Of a DNA stretch of 64,000 nucleotides, positions 45,756-55,400 are shown piece by piece. The position numbers were made by a program, and so were the translations under genes. Source of the stretch: Diplosphaera chodatii. Lineage: Eukaryota; Chlorophyta; Trebouxiophyceae; Prasiolales; Stichococcaceae. Position 1 is the stretch's first letter, and the number at the start of each line of letters is the position of its first letter. The stretch spans positions 2,170,001 through 2,234,000 of the forward strand of contig JAALGY010000012.1 of the NCBI GenBank assembly GCA_032358165.1, given 5' to 3'. Below the pieces are notes generated by a model. The model was not told the DNA's origin and did no database searches. It saw only the letters and a list, made by a program, of their open reading frames with translations.

Positions 45756-46418
45756 TCATTTCTTGAGTGTGCCCGAATACCGCTGCTCCACCAGCTCCTT
45801 TAGCGGCTTGCTGAGCTTGCTCAGTGGTTCGTATCGGTCTTCAGACTCATCATAACCTTTGTACCGAAGTAGATATCTCCATGAAGAGATCCCGTTCTTG
45901 TTAGTCATCATCTTGCGGCCGACTATGTCATCGACCTCCCACATCTTCCGCTTTTGTCTCATGTCTGTTGCCGTTGTCATCTTTGGAGTCGCTGGTCGGT
46001 TTGGGAACTTCTCCGTCTCAAAGAAAGGCACCAAAGTGCTCACGTGAACAACGTCATGGATCGTCCAGTCTTTGGGTGAGACAATTCTGTACGCCACTTC
46101 GTTGATCGCCTTTGACACTGTGAATGGTCCCGCGAACTTTGCACATAGCTTGTATGCAGGGCCCACGTTGATAGGTGTGTGCTATATGGCTATCTGTGTG
46201 TGCTATATGGCTATCTCGGTGGATAGCCGCACTTTGTCTCCGACTTTGAATGTCAAATGCCTCCTAGTCTTGTTAGCACGAGTGGGTGGTGATGAAATTA
46301 GGTTGTTCACGACAGGGACTTCTGTGGTGCCTTGGCTGTCGGGCGTACTTGCCTCTTCCTCAGCTGAAACGAATTCCGAGTGGTCAAGCGAAATGCCTTG
46401 AGTATCTCGCCAAGCCAC
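45756..46418 (-). pseudogene. Integrase C terminus with chromodomain, frame-disrupted
   Basis: The upstream part (46418-46203) ends FKVGDKVRLSTE, the conserved start of the integrase C-terminal module. The continuation GPAYKLCAKFAGPFTV ... WTIHDVVHVSTLVPF lies in another frame (46166-45756). A tandem duplication of about 22 bp (TGTGCTATATGGCTATCT occurs twice, 46178-46220) separates them and explains the break. A chromodomain follows (WEVDDIVGRKM, YLLRYKGYDESEDRYEP), which in chromoviruses directs integration to marked chromatin. Catalytic DDE residues are absent. Confidence 0.8.
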
Positions 46419-46977
46419 ACCTTGCGCTCTTTCTTGGGGTCGACGATGACCGACTTATGGTACGTTGACGAGAAGTCAGGGTCTCAGCCAGCTCACGGTC
46501 TTCAGTGGGCGGTGTCGGTGGCTTGGCCGACGCCGGGGTTTCAGCCTTCTCGCCCCACCGGGACGGGCGGTCTTCACGGCTTGAGCTACGGTCGCGCTTG
46601 CGGCTGTGGGCACGGGGCTGGTCGCCGCGGCCCTGGTCTCGGCGCTTTAGCCGCTGGAGCTTGTCCTTCAGTTCCTGAATTAGATTGTCTTGGTCACGGA
46701 TGGTCTTCTGTAAGTTCGTGATGAGTAGATCCTTCTTTGCCACCCTCTTGAGCACGTTCTCCACTTCCTTGTCCTTGTCCTTGGACAGGGCGTTGATCTG
46801 GTCTTGGAGTAGCTGCTTCTCCCCAGCGCGGCCAGCCTTGTAGCCACGGTCGAAGAAGCCCTTGGAGATGCCCCCGAAGTCTTCATACATTTGGATGGCG
46901 ACCCCGAACTGCCCCTTGCAGCTGGAGAAAGCCTCGGCGTAGGACGGGAGCTTTGTCAGGTCATCGGCGCCCGCCAT
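46384..46977 (-). CDS. Truncated Gag-like protein of the deleted chromovirus
   Basis: 197 codons from an ATG at 46977. A short folded N terminus (KLPSYAEAFSSC, VAIQMYEDFGGISKGF) is followed by a coiled-coil-like segment (LLQDQINALSKDKDKEVENVLKRVAKKDLLITNL, given here only as its limits 46810-46690). An Arg/Ser/Pro-rich tail ends at the deletion junction. No CCHC knuckle remains. It starts about 180 bases inside the 5' LTR, as expected for gag. Confidence 0.6.
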   Translation of the reverse strand: MAGADDLTKLPSYAEAFSSCKGQFGVAIQMYEDFGGISKGFFDRGYKAGRAGEKQLLQDQINALSKDKDKEVENVLKRVAKKDLLITNLQKTIRDQDNLIQELKDKLQRLKRRDQGRGDQPRAHSRKRDRSSSREDRPSRWGEKAETPASAKPPTPPTEDRELAETLTSRQRTISRSSSTPRKSARCGLARYSRHFA

Positions 46978-47141
46978 CTGCCATCACGTGAAGATGAGTC
47001 ATCAGAGTCTTCATTGGTGTCTTCATAGCGCGTCACTGAGTCGTCCGAAAAGTCAGTTATCCTTTAATGGTGACAACACCACCGCCGAGCACGGCGCGGC
47101 CCAACGCACAAGCCCATGCGTTCACAAATGATTTAATAACA

Positions 47142-47154
47142 GGCTCTGAAACCA
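47142..47154 (-). promoter_or_regulatory. Primer-binding site of the deleted chromovirus
   Basis: TGGTTTCAGAGCC on the - strand, two bases inside the 5' LTR; same word as in the second LTR element at 48803. Confidence 0.7.
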
Positions 47155-47156
47155 AA

Positions 47157-47444
47157 TATGACCATCGCACAGGTCATGGATGAGTTAACACAATAGCGCC
47201 ATGTTAGATCACTCACGATGGCGGGGATGCACTTGCACTACGCGGCGTTCAGAGCGCCGCGGGGGCCACGCAATGCATTGGTATAGCGTTTGTAGACAGG
47301 TATTGAGGCACTACGATGTTTACAAAGTAAGTAAGAGGACGAATGAATGCGAGCCAATCGTCAAGATCAGGCTGCGATTAAACCCTATGAGTCATATACC
47401 CTAAGGTTCATAATTAGCATGCAACTAGGTCTGTAACTGCTACA
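47157..47444 (-). repeat. 5' LTR of the deleted chromovirus
   Basis: 288 bp. It differs from its partner mainly by about 11 extra bases around 47257-47270 (GAGCGCCGCGG region). Confidence 0.9.
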
Positions 47445-47545
47445 CAAACCGTGTGCAAAGCGTACATAAATGCCATGCTTTGCACATGGAAACAGGCAGA
47501 GGATGAGTATGGAATAGGTAGCGGATGTGTAGGCTGCTTGCTATA

Positions 47546-47936
47546 CCGTAGTGCCCAGCATCTAATGCGCATAAATAATTCGAGATCTCCTGCGCGGAGT
47601 GTATCGCGCACCTAAAATTGAATATTTGGCGGCTGCGCGATCAGTGCGCGAAGGGGAAAATTTATTACCAATCGAGGGTGGACAACCAAAACCAGGACAA
47701 ATCTGCCACTTTTCGGCCAGCAATGGTGCCAACCACCGTAGAGGATGTAGAGTGTACCATTCTGAACATCCCCAAGGCGATCAGACACCAATGCAGACCA
47801 GTATGATGAGTATGAGTACAGTTTGCAAGTGTCCGCGCGAAGCCACCAGAAAATCACTTGTTGCCCGCGCGGATGTGCGCGGAGGCCCAAAACAATTCAC
47901 TTTAGCTGGGTGCGCATTAGATGCTGGGCACTACGG
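47546..47936. mobile_element. Tc1/mariner-like MITE
   Basis: The first 26 bases (CCGTAGTGCCCAGC...) are the exact inverse of the last 26. The 391-bp unit is flanked by TA on both sides (47544-47545, 47937-47938), the Tc1/mariner target duplication. It has no coding capacity. A related partial copy lies at about 59450-59596. It separates the two LTR elements. Confidence 0.85.
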
Positions 47937-47938
47937 TA

Positions 47939-48267
47939 GGTGGAGAGCGAGCAGAAACCGACGTCGTGCTAAAATAAACTCGATTTGCAGTGCCCGATGG
48001 GTACAACAATGCGGGAGGTTCTTGGTCGAAACGATGCCCCAATGCATGCCGTGCTCCTGACAGGAGGGGGATGGTGGCATCAATGCTGGTGGATGGTCCA
48101 TGAACCAATGTGCAGGTTGGTTGTCAACACCTTGGTTAGCTGCGGGGGCTGCAGACTGCATGCTGAGCAGGGTGAATGGCGAGCACTGCTGAAAATGATC
48201 AATTGCGCCAGTAGTATCGCTGCGCAGCTTTGGCGGCGGTGTTGCGCACGCGACGCCGGGCGGCAGC
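47939..48267. other. Spacer between MITE and LTR element, possible - strand coding tail
   Basis: Just left of the LTR element a - strand frame would continue from 52472 across the insertion (GCAGC target site at 48263) and end soon after. This suggests the element interrupted transcribed DNA, but no protein family is recognised. Confidence 0.35.
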
Positions 48268-48800
48268 TGTAGCACACTTGCTACCAATACCGCCTTATAC
48301 CCTAACAACAGTACTTAAAAATGTGACACGGGGTGGCACGTGCAGTCTGTTGAATGAATGGCAAAATACTCATGCTTATGGAACATGATTTCCGATGCAC
48401 ACACTTGCATGCATGTTGTTGCTTGTTAACACTCCTCTAGGAGTGTACGCTTATTGATTTGCTTTGTGTTTGGCGCACATACTGAGTCACAGGACATGTG
48501 CCTGCACGTGCCAGTGGGCACGTGCCAGCAGGGTTTGAGACTTCCGGACTTTGCTCCAGACTGTGGCAATGTGAGCACACAATTCCATTTGCGCCGCCTT
48601 CACAATTCCAGCGCCTGTAAACAGTAATAGCACTACTACTAGTCCATAGCACTAGCCCACCTCCTCGGCGAGAGGTGCGGAGACGTACATCGCCACCAGC
48701 AGTGCACGCAGTGCCTGGCTGACGATGCATCACTACTACTACCCCTCATAATGCATACTCCCTGTCTTATGTATCACTCCTAAGCCTAACGCGGGCTTCA
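48268..48800 (+). repeat. 5' LTR
   Basis: Starts TGTAGCACACTTGC and ends GGGCTTCA. It contains two overlapping CACGTGCC words near 48498-48525. Confidence 0.92.
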
Positions 48801-48802
48801 CA

Positions 48803-48815
48803 TGGTTTCAGAGCG
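48803..48815 (+). promoter_or_regulatory. Primer-binding site
   Basis: TGGTTTCAGAGCG, two bases after the 5' LTR; one mismatch from the usual initiator-Met-type sequence. Confidence 0.7.
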
Positions 48816-48879
48816 CCCGGAGTAGGGGCCTGCGGCAAGTGGGACCACCACGCACCGTAGCAGCACGCAGTGGTCGCGA

Positions 48880-49430
48880 TCAGAGCAGGTGCAACCCCTG
48901 ACAAGGGTACCCCTGCTTGCGCACACCACGCTGTTACTACGCAACTCTGGTAAACAACACTAGACTGCCATCCGTAGTGCTCGCTGGGCATTAGCGCACC
49001 TCGACATACCAGCTGTACTAGTAGTGCGACATCAGCTGAAGTATCATGGTGCCTACTGCAGGGCTTCATGCCTGGGCTCAGGCTCACGGAGGCTGAGTTG
49101 AAGGAGCTCTGCAAGAAGACTGCATCGTGTGACGGGAAGACGCTGCAGAGAGTCTTCCTCGCATCCAACAAGCGGCTCCAAGCGCTCAGCCAGACACCGC
49201 AGCGGCACTAGACGTGAGCACAAAAAGGTGCAACCCCTGAGAAGGGCGCCCTTATTTGTGCACGCCACGTTTGTGCTGCACCACAAAAGATAGCTGAAAC
49301 CATATTCCAACCCTGGTGTTTGCTAGGCTGCGCTAGCACTAGCTGCACACCCTGAGTTGATGATACCAGCTGTGTAGCCACTACAAGTGCAACCCCAGCT
49401 GAAGCACCATGACTGCCATCATAGGTCGCC
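48880..49430 (+). repeat. Degenerate tandem duplication in the leader/gag start
   Basis: GGTGCAACCCCTGA occurs at about 48888 and again at about 49228, and CAGCTGAAG occurs in both units. Each unit leads to a similar peptide: LTEAELKELCKKT (near 49080) in the first, LSNNEVTRLCRQT (49440) at the start of the Gag-like frame. The first unit's frame closes at 49208. Confidence 0.55.
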
Positions 49431-50687
49431 ATGGACACCCTGTCCAACAATGAAGTAACACGGCTGTGCCGGCAGACCAACCTGTGTAACCGCAAGCAGC
49501 TCCACCGCGTCAGCTTCGCTGTCCACACGCGGCAGGGTCAGCTGTTGAACCTGCACGAGGACCGTGTCAGCACCGACCCTCCCAGCGAGGACGGTGGCAG
49601 CGCACCTGCTTGTGGGCTGCCCCACTCGTCACACGTGCCGTACGGCAGGCAGTGGCAGCCGCGCCCCCAGCAGCTGCGGCCTCCACCACCGCCGCCTCAG
49701 CAGTCCCAGCAGCAGCGACAGCAGTCGCACGCACAGGCTGGCCTGCAGACAGCACTTGCGCCACAGGAGCGTGTGAGGACAGTGCCAGTTCCCCTCTGGG
49801 ACACAGGCGCTGGTACTCGTCAGGTCCAGTGCGGCAGCCCAGGCGGCCGCATCAGCCGTGACAGTGCCACAACGCGTGAGGTCCGCCTGCGTGAACAGAA
49901 GGCAAAACAGAACGTACTTCGGGACGCACAGCAGGCTGTGGCAAGAGCCACCGCAGCAGCAGCAGCAGCAGCAGCGGCGCCACCACCAGCTGGTGAGGCG
50001 CCAGCAGCAGCTGCAGCGGCAGCCCAGCCGCTTCAGTATCCCAGCGGCCTCACAGGAGAGGGAGAGGCCAAGGAGACCACACCGCCGCCTGCAGCTGACA
50101 CTGCAACTGGCACTGCAGCTGGCAGCGAGCGGTACGGGTCTCCTCAGCCCAACCGTCGCTCCGCCAAGGCCACCGAGGTGACCCTCCACCAGGCAGCGGC
50201 ACAGGCAGCCCTCCTGCCGCAGGCCCAGCCAGAGGCCGTGCCCGACAGTTCGGCAGAGGCAGAGGCGGGGGTAGAGGCAGAGGCCCCAGCCAGCCCTTCG
50301 CCGGCAGAGGCACCGGCCGCGGAGGCGGCAGAGCCGGCAGACTCACTGCTGGAATCCGGCGAGCTAGAGCCTGGAGAGAGCGACAGCGAGCAGCACACAC
50401 CTGGCGCCGACCCAGCACCTGGGACAGGCCCGACAATCTTGCTTGACGTGGAGGCAGAGGAGGCCGAGCCCAGCAGCAGTGGCGGCACCACAGCCAGCGA
50501 CCCAAGCGACAGTGACAGCGAGGACGGCAGAGTAGCTGCAGCTGAGGCAGCACTCGCAAAGGCAAAGGCAGAGCTCAAGGCCTGCAGGAAGCAAAACAAG
50601 TCGTCACCAGCCAAGGCCAGCAAGAAGCGCAGCAAATCACCACCAGCCAAGATCTGCAAGAGGCAGCGAAAGTCCAGCCACTCCTAG
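49431..50687 (+). CDS. Gag-like protein of the LTR element
   Basis: 418 codons from ATG 49431. A short N-terminal helix region (LSNNEVTRLCRQTN) is followed by Pro/Gln-rich sequence, then Ala/Glu-rich acidic repeats and a lysine-rich C terminus with three KS(P/S)PAK-like units. I see no CCHC zinc knuckle or capsid signature, so it is called Gag from its place between the primer-binding site and integrase. The basic tail could bind nucleic acid. Skewed composition makes a homology call unreliable. Two in-frame stops separate it from the integrase frame. Confidence 0.55.
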   Translation: MDTLSNNEVTRLCRQTNLCNRKQLHRVSFAVHTRQGQLLNLHEDRVSTDPPSEDGGSAPACGLPHSSHVPYGRQWQPRPQQLRPPPPPPQQSQQQRQQSHAQAGLQTALAPQERVRTVPVPLWDTGAGTRQVQCGSPGGRISRDSATTREVRLREQKAKQNVLRDAQQAVARATAAAAAAAAAPPPAGEAPAAAAAAAQPLQYPSGLTGEGEAKETTPPPAADTATGTAAGSERYGSPQPNRRSAKATEVTLHQAAAQAALLPQAQPEAVPDSSAEAEAGVEAEAPASPSPAEAPAAEAAEPADSLLESGELEPGESDSEQHTPGADPAPGTGPTILLDVEAEEAEPSSSGGTTASDPSDSDSEDGRVAAAEAALAKAKAELKACRKQNKSSPAKASKKRSKSPPAKICKRQRKSSHS

Positions 50688-50699
50688 CAACCTAAGTAG

Positions 50700-51830
50700 T
50701 GGACAATAACTTGGGTTGGCACTAGGACTGAGGGGGACTGTGCAACACAGCTACCTGAGACTCAGGCTGGCCATGATGCACTGATGGTGGTGGTGGACAG
50801 GCTGTCACGGATGGTGATCTTGATACCCACACGCACTACGGTCTCAGCATCTGAGGTTGCCAGGTTGTACTTCGACCATGTTTTCGTGGACCATGGCATG
50901 CCCGAGTCCATTGTCTCAGACAGGGACCCTCGTTTCACGGGCAAGTTCTGGCAGGAATTGCACAAGTGCATTGGCACCACCCTTCGCATGTCAACTGCCT
51001 ACCACCCTCAAACTGATGGGTTGACGGAGCGAACGAACCGCACGGTGGAGCAGATGCTGCGCAACTCGGTCAATGAGCTGCTGGATGACTGGGACGACCA
51101 CCTGGCAGCTATACAGTTTGCCATCAATTTTTCCCAGCAGGCCTCGACCAAGAAGAGCCCCTTTGAGCTCGTGTATGGCAGGAACCCGCTCGTACCGGCA
51201 TCACTGTTGGTGCCTACGGCCACCCAGATGCCCGCTGTCAGTGAGTTCCTGACCACACGAGCAGATGATATCAAGATGGCAACACAGAATCTCCGAAAGG
51301 CACAGGCACGTCAAGTGAAGCATGCAGATGCAACTCGGAGGGATTTCGAGTTTGACGTGGGTGATCAAGTGAAGCTCTCCACAGAGCACACCCCACTCAA
51401 TGTTGGGCCAGCTTACAAGCTCAAAGCCAGGTTTGCCGGGCCCTTCATTGTCAAGAAGAAGCTCAGCCGCGTGGCATATGAACTCGAGCTACCTGCAGAC
51501 TGGCGGATCCATCCAACGTTTCGCATCAGCAAGCTCTTGCCATTCCACAGCACCGATCGTTTCAAGGGCAGGCCCAAGGCACCACCCGTCCCTTCGCTCA
51601 AGGAGGCGTTGGGGAGGACTGGCTATTGGAGCATCGAGGATGTTTTGGCCAAACGGAAGGCACCCGGGCCCAGCGGTCGGGAGCGTGTTGAGTACCTGGT
51701 CCGATGGGAAGGATATGGGCCAGAGGACGACACATGGGAGCCCGCCAGCAACCTAAACTCACACGGCAGAAAGTTCATCAAGGACAAGGACCTCACCTTC
51801 AAAGCATACGGGGGCAGCCGCAGGACGTAG
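50700..51830 (+). pseudogene. Integrase with chromodomain, N-terminally deleted
   Basis: The open frame begins after a stop near 50698; the first Met is at 50784. GHDALMVVVDRLSR normally follows the strand carrying the first catalytic Asp, which is missing with the zinc-binding HHCC domain. Present are VSDRDPRFTGKFW (second Asp), TAYHPQTDGLTERTNR (catalytic Glu), FELVYGRNP, the FDVGDQVKLST and GPAYKLKARFAGPF C-terminal module, and a chromodomain (WSIEDVLAKR, EYLVRWEGYGPEDDTWEP). The second half is uninterrupted to 51830. Lack of the first Asp should make it inactive. Confidence 0.85.
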
Positions 51831-51919
51831 GGGCGGTTCAAGCCGACCACCGCTGATAATTTCGGCGGAATTTGCAAGGACTTAGCGCCGGGACGGCGCT
51901 TTGTTGGAGTGGGGGAGAA

Positions 51920-52466
51920 TGTAGCACACTTGCTACCAATACCGCCTTATACCCTAACAACAGTACTTAAAAATGTGACACGGGGTGGCACGTGCAGTCT
52001 GTTGAATGAATGGCAAAATACTCATGCTTATGGAACATGATTTCCGATGCACACACTTGCATGCATGTTGTTGCTTGTTAACACTCCTCTAGGAGTGTAC
52101 GCTTGTTGATTTGCTTTGTGTTTGGCGCACATACTGAGTCACAGGACATGTGCCTGCACGTGCCAGTGGGCACGTGCCAGTGGGCACGTGCCAGCAGGGT
52201 TTGAGACTTCCGGACTTTGCTCCAGACTGTGGCAATGTGAGCACACAATTCCATTTGCGCCGCCTTCACAATTCCAGCGCCTGTAAACAGTAATAGCACT
52301 ACTACTAGTCCATAGCACTAGCCCACCTCCTCGGCGAGAGGTGCGGAGACGTACATCGCCACCAGCAGTGCACGCAGTGCCTGGCTGACGATGCATCACT
52401 ACTACTACCCCTCATAATGCATACTCCCTGTCTTATGTATCACTCCTAAGCCTAACGCGGGCTTCA
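51920..52466 (+). repeat. 3' LTR
   Basis: Matches the 5' LTR along its whole length, with one additional 14-bp unit in the CACGTGCC array. Confidence 0.92.
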
Positions 52467-52471
52467 GCAGC

Positions 52472-55400
52472 ACGCCACGGTCTATACACCGGCCCCGTCA
52501 CCGCCGCCGCCACCGCCGCAACCACACACTCGAGCGCCCCCACCGCTGCCAGGTTTGGCAGGGAACCTGCATCAAGCAGCAAACTCAACTCAGGGCGCCC
52601 GTCACAGAGCTGGACATGAGGTGCCATGATATTGTGTCGAGGGGGTTTGGCAGCACACAGCACAGCAGTAGGGTTGCTCACCTGCTGGCCGGCGCTGGAG
52701 CACCACTTCGGCGGCAACACCTCTGAGCCACGGCGGGTCTGCTGGCTGCGACGCGTCCTGGATGCACACTCGTCTCCCGCAGCACCGCCAACCCCCATCT
52801 GTGCGACACTCCCTTGCGAGCCTGTGTGTACAGCACCGGCAGTGCGGTATCGCGCCCTGCTGGAGTCCTATCTGCAGAGACACACCACATGTGCACGTGG
52901 CATGTGTTCACGTGGCAAGCGCACTCCAGGGTTGTCGTGCCGCACCTGGGAGAGATCAGCTGTCGCGTCCCCAGACGCCTCGTGCAGGAAACGGTGATGC
53001 CGGCCGACCTGCTGCTGACGGCGGCGGTGTCAATCAGCATCACAGCAGCGCTTGCCTGCAGCAGGTCAGGAGCGGATGGTCGGCTTGCTTCACAATCATC
53101 CGAACTGCGCAGATTCAAGTGCCCAATGCCAGCGATTTGGAATTGCACAAAGGTGGGGGCAGCTCGCGCCTGCTGTGAGCATGCTTTGCAGGAATCACCA
53201 GCTTTCGCCAAAACTACGCTGGGCACAGTGTGCCTTGTTGAAGGTTGTCAGTCTCGGGCTCACCCTGAAGCACATTGAATTGCAGTCGGGCAGGTCAGCA
53301 CCCACCGCCTTGGGCAGGGGTGGCGGGCATCAGGCACAGCCATCGCGAGAGGCGATGGGCGCCAGCTGTGGCCCAGCAAGCGGCGGCGCCAGCGTTCGTC
53401 GGGTCCCACGCCTGGCGGGGATGCGGGCACTGCGGATGTGCCAGCGCACGCCCTGCCACTGCCAGTGCTACTGCATGTGCGCCTGTCGCTGGCTCAGCTG
53501 CTGGCTGAAAAGGTGGCACCAGTTGATGCTGACGCGGCGTTGGCTTTGCATATGGTGCTGCTGCCGCTGGCGCTTCCCCACTTCCTGCAGCAGCATAAAT
53601 ACTGCCGCCTCTGTGCACCTGCTTTGCGGTTGGGCATCTTGAAGGCTACCAGACATACCCGGCCATACCCGGACTTGCCGGGCATATGACTCAGGCGGCA
53701 CCACACTTGACACAACCGAGAGGGGTATCCACTCACCGGGTGCCGGCGGAGCACAAGCAGGACTGCAATTTGCTGATGGCCTGCGCTCCCTGCTGCGGCA
53801 CCACCCCAGTCCAGGCCGAGCACCGACGGCAACGCCTCCTGCAGCCCGGGCAGCATGCCCATCTGCAGCGCAATTAGAAGGGGCGTCGGCTGACGACAGA
53901 AATCTGCACCATGACATGCAGAGGCGCCCGTCAACTGCTATGTGCTGATAGATGCTGCACAAGTGTCCACCCAGATGTACATCCGCTGGGTTACACTTGC
54001 ACCTGCGAATGGACTAAGAGTACACGGCTCCGGTCTCACCTGAACGGGTTGTTGGTGTGCGTCGCTGAAGGGGCTGGGTTGCAGCGACGCATCCCCAGGC
54101 CTGCAGCGGCGATCCGCTATTGCTGCTGCTGCTGCTGCGGCGGCGGCGGCGCTGAGAGATGCCGAACTCGCGATCGACTGGGATTGCTGAGCTGTTGCTG
54201 AGCCTGGCGCTTCCCTATTGGACGCTGCACCCCAGACTGCCAGGTGGGGGGCTGCGAGAGCATCGCCCCCCGGGCTGCTGCTGGAATGCAGGAGCGGCAA
54301 GCGCAATGGGCCCGTGGCGCAGTGCCGGGGTGCACAGCTCGGAGGTCCGCAGCAGCGCCTGCGGCTGCGCGAACGGGACCTGCTGTCGTCGGCGGTGTGG
54401 CGCAGTGCGCGGCTCGCTGAGGCTTCCGAGTTCGATGTCCACCCGATTAGGGGACTCGTACTGCAGATCGAGAGCAGGCATGCTATATCCTCTGTCCCAC
54501 GAGGTGGGCCACGATGGCATGGGCAACGGCAACGCACACACCTGGTTCAGTGTGGAATGCTTCATCAGGCGCACCTTGGCTTTACATGACGAGCAGATTC
54601 AGGGCGCCATTCACAAGATCGCCGCCATACACACGCCCTGCGTCCCAAGCAGGGCAGCAAGAATCCAGGTCCTACGTGTTTGCCGAAACGAAAGTAACGC
54701 AACATGCAGAAACTGCGATAGCCAGCACAGCTCACCACGCCGCGACTCACGGCTGCCACTGGCTGCTTCACGCTTGCCTTTGACGAGCCCATTCAGACAT
54801 GCACACCACTGCGCCAGCGCATGTTGAGCGCGCTGGCATGCGACAAGCATGTGGGTAATGTGCGTGCGTGTAATCTGCTGCAGCACAGCGGACCTGGCAA
54901 TGCCAACGAGAAACGACAGCTGATGCGCTGCTCTGCAGTTGTATCATAGCAGTGCAAGCTCAGCAGCCTGGTCACGCTTCGCTGGCACGCACCCAGATGT
55001 TGGTTGCATCATTTTGGGTTCGAATCACAATCAGATCGCTCAGCTGACACTTGTGAGCATTGTAAAAACATAGTCCTGCAGTGCGATGATACGCCCGCTG
55101 GTGTCGTGGCACCGCTGGCTGCTGTCACCACACTTCTGATGCAGATGGGCTCCCCAGTCTTGTGATCGCCACTCGACCTGGTGTGCTGCAGACCACCTCC
55201 GAAGCAGTGCAAGCAGCTGCACAGACCAGGAGGATGGAGGATCACACTGCGCAGCGTGGCGTTCGGGGCAGCAGCGACCGGCAGTAGCATGCGCACTGCG
55301 GTCTTGCTGCAGCGCATTGCAGCCCCCGCTCCACCAACCACACAGCATGCAACATGCAAGCTCATCATGCCCAACTGTTTCCGGATGCTCCTCGTGATCG

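Larger units (their letters stand above)
45419..47444 (-). mobile_element. Deleted Ty3/gypsy chromovirus (non-autonomous LTR retrotransposon)
   Basis: LTRs at 45419-45695 and 47157-47444 are near-identical apart from a few indels, and a 5-bp duplication CAAAC flanks the element (45414-45418, 47445-47449). On the - strand the primer-binding site TGGTTTCAGAGCC (47154-47142) follows the 5' LTR. It nearly matches the initiator-Met-type TGGTATCAGAGC. A purine tract (complement of 45696-45712) precedes the 3' LTR. Only a gag start and an integrase C terminus with chromodomain remain. Protease, RT, RNase H and the integrase core are missing, so mobility would need a helper. Confidence 0.9.
48268..52466 (+). 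mobile_element. Ty3/gypsy chromovirus derivative, internally deleted
   Basis: LTRs 48268-48800 (533 bp) and 51920-52466 (547 bp) are almost identical. The only clear difference is one extra 14-bp unit (AGTGGGCACGTGCC) in the right LTR. The duplication GCAGC flanks the element (48263-48267, 52467-52471). The primer-binding site TGGTTTCAGAGCG starts at 48803, and a polypurine tract (GGAGTGGGGGAGAA) abuts the right LTR. Inside are a Gag-like frame and an integrase lacking its N terminus; protease, RT and RNase H are absent. High LTR identity implies recent insertion. Confidence 0.92.
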
